Shown: in pieces, positions 8,176-15,530 of the stretch
How the letters are laid out: every line of letters starts with the position of its first letter
Position numbering within the stretch: the stretch's first letter is position 1
Assembly: GCF_902499115.1 (NCBI RefSeq)
Contig: NZ_CABVPN010000002.1
Location: 124,001 to 188,000 of the forward strand
Reading direction: 5' to 3'
DNA: 64,000 nucleotides
DNA from: Burkholderia diffusa
GTDB taxonomy: Bacteria > Pseudomonadota > Gammaproteobacteria > Burkholderiales > Burkholderiaceae
The notes under the pieces: model-generated
Seen by the model: the letters and a program-made list of their open reading frames with translations, nothing else
The model's database searches: none
What the model was told of the DNA's origin: nothing
Program-made: the position numbers and the translations under genes

Positions 8176-9183
8176 ATGACCAAGCGCGAATCTTTTCTCG
8201 ACTCAACAGCTGCTTCCCAGATCGTCATCAGGCAATATGGCGACGCATCGGAACTCACCGCCGTAGACGCAACACTACCTCCGCCTGCGGCGGGCGAAAT
8301 TCGAGTTCGGCACACCGCGATCGGTGTGAACTATGTCGATACCTATCACCGCACCGGTCTCTACCAGTTGCCCTCGCTTCCCGCAGTTCTTGGGGTCGAG
8401 GCCGCCGGGATCGTTGAAGCGCTCGGGCCGGATGTCGACACGGTGCAACAGGGCCAGCGTATCGCCTACGCCGGTCCACCCGTCGGCAGCTATGCCAGCG
8501 CCCGCAACCTGCCGGCCGCGCGGGCCATCCCCTTGCCAGATGACGTAACCGACGACGCAGTGGCGAGCCTACTGCTGCGCGGCATCACCACTCACATGCT
8601 GCTGGCCTACGTCCGTCCCCTGAAGGCTAGCGATACTGTGCTCGTGCACGCGGCGGCCGGCGGTCTCGGGTTGGTCCTCGTGCAGTGGGCGAAGGCCATG
8701 GGCGCTCGCGTCATCGGCACGGTCAGTTCGCCGGCCAAGGCGGCACTGGCCATCGAACACGGACTGGACCACGCTATCAATTATCGAGACGACGACTTCG
8801 TGGCGGAGGTCATGCGGCTGACCGATGGCCAAGGCGTCGATTACGCTATCGACGGGATCGGCGGAAAGACCCTGCTTGATACCCTCGGCTGTGTACGCCC
8901 CTACGGCATGGTCGCTAGTGTCGGCCAAGTGGCTGGCGACCCGGGGCCGCTCGATCTTTCGGTGCTCGGCCCGACGCGTTCCGTGGCCCTCTCCCGGCCT
9001 GGCGTCTTCCGCTTCATGATGGATCCGGCGCGTTACCGCGAAGGTGCACTGGCAACCATCCGGCAACTGCAGGCCGGGCTGAAGCCGACAATTGGCGCTA
9101 TCCAACCTTTGAGCGAAGCGGCCGAGGCACATCGCCGACTAGAATCCGGGCAAACCGTGGGCGCAATTCTCCTGCGCCCCTGA
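8176..9183 (+). CDS. Zinc-independent quinone oxidoreductase (MDR superfamily)
   Basis: A 335-residue NADPH:quinone-reductase-like enzyme. Family marks include GVNYVDTYHRTGLY near residue 55, PAVLGVEAAG, the nucleotide-binding VLVHAAAGGLGLVLVQWAK near residue 160, and DYAIDGIGGKTLLDTL. The zinc-binding Cys cluster of alcohol dehydrogenases is absent, as in the QOR branch, which reduces quinones or enones with NADPH. ATG 8176 is preferred to ATG 8128 because it leaves the palindromic operator upstream and follows CAGGACAAC. It forms a unit with the downstream YciI gene. Confidence 0.9.
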   Translation: MTKRESFLDSTAASQIVIRQYGDASELTAVDATLPPPAAGEIRVRHTAIGVNYVDTYHRTGLYQLPSLPAVLGVEAAGIVEALGPDVDTVQQGQRIAYAGPPVGSYASARNLPAARAIPLPDDVTDDAVASLLLRGITTHMLLAYVRPLKASDTVLVHAAAGGLGLVLVQWAKAMGARVIGTVSSPAKAALAIEHGLDHAINYRDDDFVAEVMRLTDGQGVDYAIDGIGGKTLLDTLGCVRPYGMVASVGQVAGDPGPLDLSVLGPTRSVALSRPGVFRFMMDPARYREGALATIRQLQAGLKPTIGAIQPLSEAAEAHRRLESGQTVGAILLRP

Positions 9184-9204
9184 GCAAAAGAGACGAGGAT
9201 CATC

Positions 9205-9489
9205 ATGCTATTTCTAGTGCTTCTCGAGTATCTGCGTCCCCTGTCCGAAGTGGACTTCCACATGGATGACCATCGTGCCTTTCTGAGTCGACATTACGCC
9301 GCGGGACACTTCCTGCTTTCGGGTAGGAAGGTGCCGCGGACCGGTGGAGTGATTCTCGCCAGGGCCGACGCCCTTGATGAGGTCACGCAATGGGTTTCCG
9401 AAGATCCATTTCATCAGGCAGGCGTCGCCCGCTACCAAATCATTGCTTGGGAACCGACTATGGCGGCCCAGGGTATACCCAACATCTGA
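9205..9489 (+). CDS. YciI-family protein
   Basis: A 94-residue small alpha/beta protein of the YCII superfamily (ferredoxin-like fold). Recognisable features are the opening MLFLVLLEYLRP, the H..HRAFL...AGHFLLSGRK segment and DEVTQWVSEDPFHQAGVARYQI. The conserved His/Asp pair of the family (H near residue 23, DP near 74) is kept. Some members cleave chlorine or lactones, most are unknown. It starts 21 bp after the oxidoreductase with an AGACGAGGAT site, so both are likely controlled by the divergent LysR protein. Confidence 0.88.
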   Translation: MLFLVLLEYLRPLSEVDFHMDDHRAFLSRHYAAGHFLLSGRKVPRTGGVILARADALDEVTQWVSEDPFHQAGVARYQIIAWEPTMAAQGIPNI

Positions 9490-9533
9490 GGTTGGCTTTG
9501 CCAAGTGCTAAAAAACACTGTCATCGCCGAGCA

Positions 9534-9787
9534 AGTCATGCCGTGTCTAAGGCGGCCCTGCCCGGCATGACGAAATCCCTGGCACGGGCGCTGGCGCCGG
9601 GAATTCGCGTCAATTGCGTCGCGCCCGGTGCTGTCGAAACCCGCTGGTGGTCCGGAAATGAAGCCCGGATGCGCTAGCTCTCGGGCAACCTTCCGCCACG
9701 GCGCCTCTCTACACCAGAAGACATCGCTCAGACTATCTGGCTTGTGCTTACAACCCGTTGGTTGTCCGGTTGCGGCGGTATCGATAG
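9534..9787 (+). pseudogene. Remnant of a short-chain dehydrogenase/reductase gene
   Basis: The reading frame encodes an SDR C-terminal half: SHAVSKAALPGMTKSLARA, then PGIRVNCVAPGAVETRWW, then after an in-frame TAG at 9675-9677 it continues in the same frame with LSGNLPPRRLSTPEDIAQTI and a degraded tail. The catalytic YxxxK is HAVSK, so Tyr has become His. The whole N-terminal Rossmann half is missing. It is therefore a truncated, stop-interrupted relic, perhaps once part of the oxidoreductase/YciI unit. Confidence 0.75.
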
Positions 9788-9802
9788 TCCGGAACGGGGC
9801 GA

Positions 9803-9838
9803 CAGCGGTCAGTTGCTTTTGACCGCAGCCGGCCAGGA
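9803..9838. repeat. 36-bp direct repeat, left copy, containing a hairpin
   Basis: Matches 11409-11444 at all but two positions. The core GCGGTCA-GTTGCTTT-TGACCGC (9805-9826) is a perfect inverted repeat able to fold into a 7-bp hairpin, followed by GCCGGCCA. The two copies flank the acylase gene. Confidence 0.8.
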
Positions 9839-10073
9839 AGCGACATTCACTGCACGATCTAGGTACAACCCAGCGCGCATTCCGATCTCACACTTGGCTG
9901 CAACGGCCCAGTTGACAACTGCATTACGGAAATCCAATACTTCCCTTTTCCTCAGACGTTGTCGGCGCGATATTGCCCGGGTAATCAATCGCAGCAGGCG
10001 GACACGAGTCGCCTTCGCAGCGAGCGTCGGCGTCGAGCGATCTGTAATCACCAACACAGCGTGAGGAATTGCC

Positions 10074-11153
10074 ATGCGCCGCCCTTTTTGCGTCGTTCTG
10101 ACCTGTCTCGCCGCAGCAGCGACGCTCCTCGTCGATCCGGCCGGATCGCTGGCCTGTACACGCGTCGTCTATCACGGTGACAACGACGACGTTATCACCG
10201 CCCGATCGATGGACTGGAAGCTCGACGTCGCCACCAATCTTTACATCCTGCCGCGTGGCATCGCCCGCACCGGTGAATCCGGTCCGAACTCTCTTAAATG
10301 GACCGCCAAATACGGTAGCGTCGTGGCTACCGGTTATGACGTCTCCACCACCGATGGCATGAACGAAAAGGGGCTAGCCGCTGAACTGCTCTGGCTCGTC
10401 GAGTCGCAATATCCCCCCTTCGACAAAAACTCGAAACCGGGACTCACCATCGCCGCATGGGCGCAGTACGTGCTGGACAATTTCGCCACCGTCGCGGAAG
10501 CGGTCGCTGCGCTTGAGAAAGAGCCGTTCACAATCGTCACTGACAACGTCCCCGGAGAACAGCGCCTCGCCACACTGCACCTCGCCATGTCAGACGCGAC
10601 TGGCGACAGCGCCATCGTCGAGTACATCGGCGGCAAGCAGATCATCCATCATGGTCGGCAGTACCAGGTCATGACCAATTCACCGACCTTCGACGAGCAG
10701 CTTGCACTGAACGAATATTGGAAGCAGATAGGCGGCACCGTCTGGCTGCCTGGCACCAATCGCTCTGCTGACCGGTTTGCGCGCGCCTCGTTCTACGTCA
10801 ACGCTATCCCCAAGAGTGAAGACCCAGCCATTGCACTTGCCAGCGTTTTCAGCGTGATCCGTAACGTGTCGGTGCCGTTCGGGATCACCACCCCAGGCGA
10901 GCCGAATATATCGTCCACACGCTGGCGCACCGTTGCCGATCACAAGCGCATGCTCTACTTCTTCGAATCGGCCGTCACCCCGAGTACTTTCTGGGTCGAT
11001 CTCAACAAGGTCGACTTCTCCGCCGGCGCACCTGTCAAACGTCTCGACCTCGGCAAGGATCAGCGCAATTCATTCGGCGGCGAAGTCTCCAAGGACTTTC
11101 AACGCGCACCCGCGTTTCCCTTCCTCGGCACCGACGCCAGCAAGTCCCGCTGA
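10074..11153 (+). CDS. Exported linear-amide C-N hydrolase (choloylglycine hydrolase / penicillin V acylase family)
   Basis: A 359-residue Ntn-hydrolase. A signal peptide of about 27 residues ends SLA, and Cys28 follows directly, so signal cleavage would expose the catalytic N-terminal nucleophile. The next segment, CTRVVYHGDNDDVITARSMDW, is the family's hallmark. GMNEKGLAAELLWL and the later NSPTFDEQL supply other conserved positions. Family members hydrolyse bile-salt amides, penicillin V or N-acyl-homoserine lactones; gram-negative exported members often favour the latter two, but specificity cannot be read here. A near-identical 36-bp repeat lies on each side, about 235 bp upstream and 256 bp downstream, hinting at block acquisition. 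Confidence 0.9.
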   Translation: MRRPFCVVLTCLAAAATLLVDPAGSLACTRVVYHGDNDDVITARSMDWKLDVATNLYILPRGIARTGESGPNSLKWTAKYGSVVATGYDVSTTDGMNEKGLAAELLWLVESQYPPFDKNSKPGLTIAAWAQYVLDNFATVAEAVAALEKEPFTIVTDNVPGEQRLATLHLAMSDATGDSAIVEYIGGKQIIHHGRQYQVMTNSPTFDEQLALNEYWKQIGGTVWLPGTNRSADRFARASFYVNAIPKSEDPAIALASVFSVIRNVSVPFGITTPGEPNISSTRWRTVADHKRMLYFFESAVTPSTFWVDLNKVDFSAGAPVKRLDLGKDQRNSFGGEVSKDFQRAPAFPFLGTDASKSR

Positions 11154-11525
11154 GGCGTGGCGTGACGGCTTCATCGTCGACGCATTCTGTCAGTGCCATG
11201 ACTCGTTCCGGCCGGATGCCTGTCGCCAGCACGTTACATCTCGCGGAGGTATCGCCAGCACTGAGTCTGCAGCTTGGCCCAGTGGCACCCTTTGGGATCC
11301 GTTGGCGGGTAGCCTCTGGAAACGGACATTGAGAGTGGAGGCAACCAACGGCTGCTCAGGGTTGCGGATTCACCAGTCCTGGAACTCGGCTGTTTAGGGG
11401 GCAGTCGGCAGCGGTCAGTTGCTTTTGACCGCCGCCGGCCAAGAACGGTCGATCAGGGCGCGGCGTAGTTCGCTTACGTCCGGGTCTTGTATCATTCGCC
11501 CAGTTAAACTCATTCGCAGACATCG
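11154..11525. other. Non-coding spacer holding the right-hand 36-bp repeat
   Basis: No supported gene in this 372-bp interval. Besides the repeat at 11409-11444 it holds GTATCATTCGCCCAGTTAAACTC just before the next gene, possibly part of its promoter, without boxes I would trust. Confidence 0.4.
11409..11444. repeat. 36-bp direct repeat, right copy, containing a hairpin
   Basis: Second copy of the element at 9803-9838 in the same orientation. The hairpin GCGGTCA-GTTGCTTT-TGACCGC is at 11411-11432 and is unchanged between copies, while two bases outside it differ. Confidence 0.8.
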
Positions 11526-12107
11526 ATGCCGACAGCCAGCATCATCCTGCTCAACGGGGTGGGTAGTTCCGGTAAGACTTCTCTTGCGCGAGCACTGCAA
11601 TCAGCGTCGAAGGACGCGTTCCTGCATGTCCAGATGGATGCGTTCGTCGCCATGCTACCGCCCCGTTATCTGGACGATCCGGACGGATTTACCTTTGCGT
11701 CGTCGACCGATGATGGAAAGGACGTCGTATCGATACATAGCGGCGCGGTTACGCAACGTGTTATGCGGGGTATGCGACGCGCTATGGTTGCGCTCGCGGC
11801 TGAAGGGAACAATCTCATCGTCGATGAGGTTCTTCTCGGTGACGAGAAAAATGACTATGCACGCCTCTTCGAACCGTTCGAGCTAGTTACCGTTGGCGTC
11901 TACTGTTCACTCAAAGTCCTTGAGGAAAGGGAGCGGCAGCGCAGTGATCGGCTTGTCGGATTAGCTAGATGGCAATACGACAAAGTGCATACCGGAATGA
12001 CCTACAACGTCACAGTCGATACCAGCGAAGCTACACCGGAGGAATGCGCACAGGCTGTCATGCGTGCGCTGTCGTCGCGAATTGATGTTTCGCGCGACTT
12101 CAGGTAG
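11526..12107 (+). CDS. Chloramphenicol phosphotransferase-like P-loop kinase
   Basis: A 193-residue P-loop protein of the CPT family. A Walker A motif, GVGSSGKTS, lies at residues 11-19 and an Asp in VQMDAF (Asp38) matches the catalytic base of Streptomyces chloramphenicol phosphotransferase. The NNLIVDEVLLGD and VGVYCSLKVLEERERQR segments match the lid and arginine region. Family members phosphorylate small hydroxylated molecules; resistance to chloramphenicol is known only for a few, so an antibiotic-resistance claim is not justified. Single gene with repeat-bearing spacers on both sides. Confidence 0.85.
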   Translation: MPTASIILLNGVGSSGKTSLARALQSASKDAFLHVQMDAFVAMLPPRYLDDPDGFTFASSTDDGKDVVSIHSGAVTQRVMRGMRRAMVALAAEGNNLIVDEVLLGDEKNDYARLFEPFELVTVGVYCSLKVLEERERQRSDRLVGLARWQYDKVHTGMTYNVTVDTSEATPEECAQAVMRALSSRIDVSRDFR

Positions 12108-12316
12108 GTACGTAGGGCTCCGCGTAAAGTTCGCTGCGAATGTCCGATTCGTAGAAAGTCGAGTGTCCCTTAAGGGTCGACAACGGAATATCGACGCTGC
12201 AGCCCAGCGAGCGAAACATGAACCTGAGGCAAACTTCCGGTTTCGGCCAGTTCCGCACATTGGGTCACTGGCGCTGAATCGACGACAATCTGGCAAACTT
12301 TCCGAAACACCGGCGC
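12108..12316. repeat. Degenerate intergenic repeat remnant
   Basis: Includes AATGTCCGATTCGTAGAAAG, an AAGGGTCGACAAC segment and CTTCCGGTTTCGGCCAGTTCC (about 12234-12256). The last is the cleanest copy of the TTCCGG-TTCGGCCA block also found near 2335-2355 and 4850. No gene is supported here. Confidence 0.4.
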
Positions 12317-13003
12317 ATGGAGGGCTGCGTGTCCGTTAATGTCAGCGGAACGGAGGGCTACGCGGAGAATGCGCCATTGCTCATCGAGCAATGGCAACAT
12401 ATTTCGTTTGCGGAGCATCACGCGCCCATCATGCATCTCGTGCCGATGGCGCCGTCCTGCGTCCTCGACGTCGGAGCCGGTATCGGAACCGACGCTGCTG
12501 CGTTTGCGACGATGGGGCATTCGGTCGTAGCCGTCGAACCGGTGGACGCGCTGCGAGTTGCAGGAATCCGGCAGTATCCGTCTCCCCGGATTGAATGGCT
12601 GGACGATAGCCTTCCGGATCTCGCGCTACTGCGTTCCAGACGAAAAGAATTCCACTTTGTACTGCTGTCCGCTGTTTGGATGCACCTTGACGAGCACGAA
12701 CGTCGCCGCGCGATGCCGAATGTCAGTGCTCTTCTTTGCGATGGTGCGGTACTGGTCATGTCCCTGCGTCACGGCCCCGTTCCGGAAGGCCGACGGATGT
12801 TCGATGTTCGGGCCGGGGAGACGATGCAACTCGCGAATGCTCATGGCCTGCGAACCGTCATGAACGTTCGGACCGAATCTTCTCAGCAAGGAAATCGGCG
12901 CATGCGCGTGATGTGGAGTCGCCTTGCTTTCGTCAAGGACGGCGCGCAGGGCTGCCGGGAAGCTTGGAATCCCCGCGCGGGTTACCGCTATCAGGCGCTG
13001 TGA
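12317..13003 (+). CDS. Class I SAM-dependent methyltransferase
   Basis: A 228-residue Rossmann methyltransferase. Motif I, VLDVGAGIGTDAAAFA, begins near residue 49, followed by the acidic VVAVEPV strand and the FHFVLLSAVWMHL strand typical of methyltransferase type 11/25 proteins. The substrate is unknown. ATG 12317 and GTG 12329 are both possible starts; neither has a strong ribosome-binding site. It converges on the agmatinase gene, with a shared terminator between them, and is the last of the isolated accessory genes. Confidence 0.85.
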   Translation: MEGCVSVNVSGTEGYAENAPLLIEQWQHISFAEHHAPIMHLVPMAPSCVLDVGAGIGTDAAAFATMGHSVVAVEPVDALRVAGIRQYPSPRIEWLDDSLPDLALLRSRRKEFHFVLLSAVWMHLDEHERRRAMPNVSALLCDGAVLVMSLRHGPVPEGRRMFDVRAGETMQLANAHGLRTVMNVRTESSQQGNRRMRVMWSRLAFVKDGAQGCREAWNPRAGYRYQAL

Positions 13004-13121
13004 ATACCGGCTTCGGGGCGGGAGGCACCCTCCACGAAAGCGCACGACGAGTTTTTCTGCTCGCCCCACGGCAAGCAATCCACCCACGGCCATCGATCCG
13101 TCGACGTTGCGCGCAGCGCAT

Positions 13122-13159
13122 GAAAAAAGGCCCGCAGGCACCCGTCCCGCCGGCCTTTT
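13122..13159. terminator. Bidirectional terminator between methyltransferase and agmatinase
   Basis: GAAAAAAGGCCCGC and GCCGGCCTTTTGC form an imperfect stem with an A-run on the left and a T-run on the right, so it can end transcripts from both convergent genes. Confidence 0.65.
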
Positions 13160-13193
13160 GCATGACATGGCCGTGCACGTCGGCCTACCCGCT

Positions 13194-14174
13194 TCAGCCG
13201 CCCACCACCTTCTTCTGCCGCCAGAGGCACAGCAAATCGCACGCGACATGCGCTGCCGCAATTGCGGTGATGTCCGCGTGATCATAAGCAGGCGCAACCT
13301 CGACGACATCCGCGCCAACCAGATTCACCGCACCGAGCCCACGCACGATCGCGAGTGCCTGCGCGGACGACAACCCGCCCGCGACCGGCGTCCCCGTGCC
13401 GGGCGCGAACGCCGGATCGAGACAGTCGATATCGAACGTCAGGTACGCGGGCCGCGCACCGACGATGTCGACGATCCGCTCCACCGCCGCGCGCGGACCA
13501 TGCTCATGCACCCACGCGGCATCGAGTCGTTCGATCCCGAGAAAATCGTCGTTCCACGTGCGGATGCCGACCTGCACCGACGTCGCCGGATCGATCAGCC
13601 CTTCCTTCACCGCCTTGTAGAACATCGTGCCGTGATTGAGGCTGTCCGGCTCGTCGTCGGCCCACGTATCGCAGTGCGCATCGAAGTGGATCAACGACAA
13701 TGGCTTGCCGTAGCGCTCCGCGTGCGCGACCAGTAGCGGATACGTGATGTAGTGGTCGCCGCCGAGCGTCAGCATCTTCGCGCCCGAGCGCAGGATCGTG
13801 CGCGCATGCTCGACGATCGCAGGCTTGATCGACAGCGGGTTGTGCGCATCGAACCAGCAATCGCCGTAATCGACGGCCGCGAGATCGTCGAACGGATCGA
13901 AGCCCCACGGATACGGATGGAGCTCCGCGAGCTGCACGCTCGCCGCGCGGATCGCGGCCGGCCCGAGCCGCGCGCCCGAACGATAGGTCGTCGCGAGGTC
14001 GAGCGGCACGCCGGAAATCGCGACGTCGACGCCGTCGAGCGCGCGCGTATAGGTGCGGCGCATGAACGACAGCACGCCCGCATAGGTGTTTTCGATCGAG
14101 GAGCCGTATGGCGTCGTGCGACGGATCGCGCCGTCGCCGTGGAGCAGTTCGGTCATGTCGAACCTGTTGGTCAT
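13194..14174 (-). CDS. speB: Agmatinase (agmatine ureohydrolase)
   Basis: A 326-residue ureohydrolase that splits agmatine into putrescine and urea with a binuclear Mn centre. Metal-binding motifs are intact: GGDHYITYP, FDAHCDTW and FDIDCLDPAFAPGTGTP. The closest function is agmatinase, though guanidinobutyrase or a related guanidine hydrolase is possible since these families overlap. The frame is open further upstream, but ATG 14174 gives MTNRFDM, the normal N-terminus of this group. It is monocistronic; a perfect long palindrome lies about 175 bp upstream. Confidence 0.9.
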   Translation of the reverse strand: MTNRFDMTELLHGDGAIRRTTPYGSSIENTYAGVLSFMRRTYTRALDGVDVAISGVPLDLATTYRSGARLGPAAIRAASVQLAELHPYPWGFDPFDDLAAVDYGDCWFDAHNPLSIKPAIVEHARTILRSGAKMLTLGGDHYITYPLLVAHAERYGKPLSLIHFDAHCDTWADDEPDSLNHGTMFYKAVKEGLIDPATSVQVGIRTWNDDFLGIERLDAAWVHEHGPRAAVERIVDIVGARPAYLTFDIDCLDPAFAPGTGTPVAGGLSSAQALAIVRGLGAVNLVGADVVEVAPAYDHADITAIAAAHVACDLLCLWRQKKVVGG

Positions 14175-14347
14175 GAGGACCGCACGCAGCCTCTGCATCG
14201 GGTGCGCTGGCGGGACCCGGCACGGATTCATTGAAAACGCGGCGGCCTGCCCTCGCCGGGCGCGGCCGTCGCGCCGGCCTGCGAACCCTGTAGCGCGGCC
14301 GGGCGGGACAACGTCGATACGCGGCGATGATAGCAAGCCGAAACCTC

Positions 14348-14380
14348 TGCGTTTGCCCCGGTTCGACCGGGGCAAACGCA
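14348..14380. repeat. Long perfect palindrome upstream of agmatinase
   Basis: Arms TGCGTTTGCCCCGGT and ACCGGGGCAAACGCA are perfectly complementary over 15 bp around a TCG loop. There is no T-tract, so it is not a standard terminator. It lies between two divergent genes. Possible roles are a REP-like element, an RNA hairpin, or a DNA-binding site. Confidence 0.7.
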
Positions 14381-14425
14381 TCGGAACAACCGGCGCGGCG
14401 GCAGGTGTACCGGCGCCGCATGGCC

Positions 14426-14495
14426 CGAACCGGCATCGCCGCATCGCCACATCGCCGAACCGTCGCACCGCCACACCGCCGCACCGTCACCATGC
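14426..14495. repeat. Degenerate octamer repeat
   Basis: Successive units such as CATCGCCG, CATCGCCA, CATCGCCG, CGCACCGC, CACACCGC and CGCACCGT form an imperfect 8-bp tandem array just upstream of the YhhN-family gene. Such arrays can change length by slippage. Confidence 0.55.
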
Positions 14496-14543
14496 CGCGC
14501 CTAGAAGGATTCGCCGGTTCTTACCCGGCCGTTCTTCCGGATA

Positions 14544-15287
14544 ATGGCCAGCAGCCGCGCCCACGACGGCGCGCCGTCCATCGCGGACCACGACAATCCG
14601 GAGACACCCCCCTTGATCGCCACGCTTCCCGCCACCTATCGCCGGCTCTGGCCGCTGGCCGTCGCCGCCGCGCTGCTGTACGGACTGTCGCTCGCCGCCG
14701 CGCCCTATCCCGGCCAGGCCGCCGCGAAAGCCGCGATGGGCATCCTGTTGCTCGCGGCCGGCAGCACCTGCGCGGCACCGCGCGAACGCGCGTGGCTGTG
14801 CGCGGCGCTCGCCACGGCGGTGCTCGGCGACGTACTGCTCGCGCTGCCCGACTGGCCGCTGTCGTTCGTCCTCGGCCTCGGCGCGTTCCTGCTCACTCAT
14901 CTGTGTTACTGCACGATCTTCGTGCGCTGGCGCGCGCGGCCGCACGGCTGGCGCATCGCGGCGCTGATCGGGCTCTGGATCGCCGCGCCGGCGTTCTACG
15001 TGGCCTTCCTTCCGCACCTGGGCGAGTTGCTCGCGCCGGTCGCCGTCTACATGCTCGTGCTGTGCGCGATGGCGAGCTTCGCGCTCGCGGCCCGCACGCG
15101 CGGCCCGCTGGTCGCCGTCGGCAGCCTGATCTTCGTGGGCTCCGACACGCTGATCGGCGTCGGACGCTTCCTCGGCGGCTTTCCCGGCATCGACTACCTG
15201 ATCTGGGGCCTCTACGCGCTCGCGCAGGTCACGATCGTCGCCGGGGTTTTCCATGAGACGGTCGCCCGCCCGATCCGTCCCCGATAG
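14544..15287 (+). CDS. YhhN/TMEM86-family lysoplasmalogenase-like membrane protein
   Basis: A 247-residue membrane protein with about seven to eight hydrophobic helices. Conserved family segments are LATAVLGDVLLALPD, LGAFLLTHLCYC, and VAVGSLIFVGSDTLIGVGRF, which carry the conserved acidic residues of the presumed active site. Characterised relatives hydrolyse the vinyl-ether bond of lysoplasmalogens; many bacterial members are untested. ATG 14544 is used; the first 25 residues are hydrophilic, so a later start is possible. Single gene, divergent from agmatinase. Confidence 0.88.
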   Translation: MASSRAHDGAPSIADHDNPETPPLIATLPATYRRLWPLAVAAALLYGLSLAAAPYPGQAAAKAAMGILLLAAGSTCAAPRERAWLCAALATAVLGDVLLALPDWPLSFVLGLGAFLLTHLCYCTIFVRWRARPHGWRIAALIGLWIAAPAFYVAFLPHLGELLAPVAVYMLVLCAMASFALAARTRGPLVAVGSLIFVGSDTLIGVGRFLGGFPGIDYLIWGLYALAQVTIVAGVFHETVARPIRPR

Positions 15288-15478
15288 CGTTTCAAACAGG
15301 CCGCCGCGCGCCGGCGGCCCCGCCGCTCGCTTCCCCCGCCCTGCCGACGGCCGTTTCCGCGCATCCCGCAATGCGGAAGCCGTCCCGTTCCAAACCCCGC
15401 TCAGCCTTTTCCCGCGCGGCTTCTGGCCCTTAGAGCGCCGCTTCTAGCCTCTTGCGGTTTCCCGGCTCACCCACTATC

Positions 15479-15498
15479 GTTACATCAACCAATGTAAC
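15479..15498. promoter_or_regulatory. Candidate operator of the monooxygenase operon
   Basis: Perfect inverted repeat GTTACAT-CAACCA-ATGTAAC, 32 bp before the chosen start. Length, symmetry and AT-rich arms resemble TetR-family operators. No regulator gene is next to it, so the binding protein would be encoded elsewhere. Confidence 0.6.
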
Positions 15499-15530
15499 AT
15501 TAAAAAATGAGCCAAATCGGAGACACCCGG

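Noticed and set aside
9803..11444. A complete insertion sequence or integron cassette
   Set aside because: No transposase or integrase, no target-site duplication recognised, and the repeats are direct hairpins, not IS-type inverted ends or attC sites.
11526..12107. A chloramphenicol-resistance gene
   Set aside because: The fold and key residues fit the CPT family, but most members have no proven role in resistance, so only the family name is given.
14348..14380. A Rho-independent terminator
   Set aside because: The stem is strong, but no T-run follows on either strand and it lies between divergent gene starts, not at gene ends.
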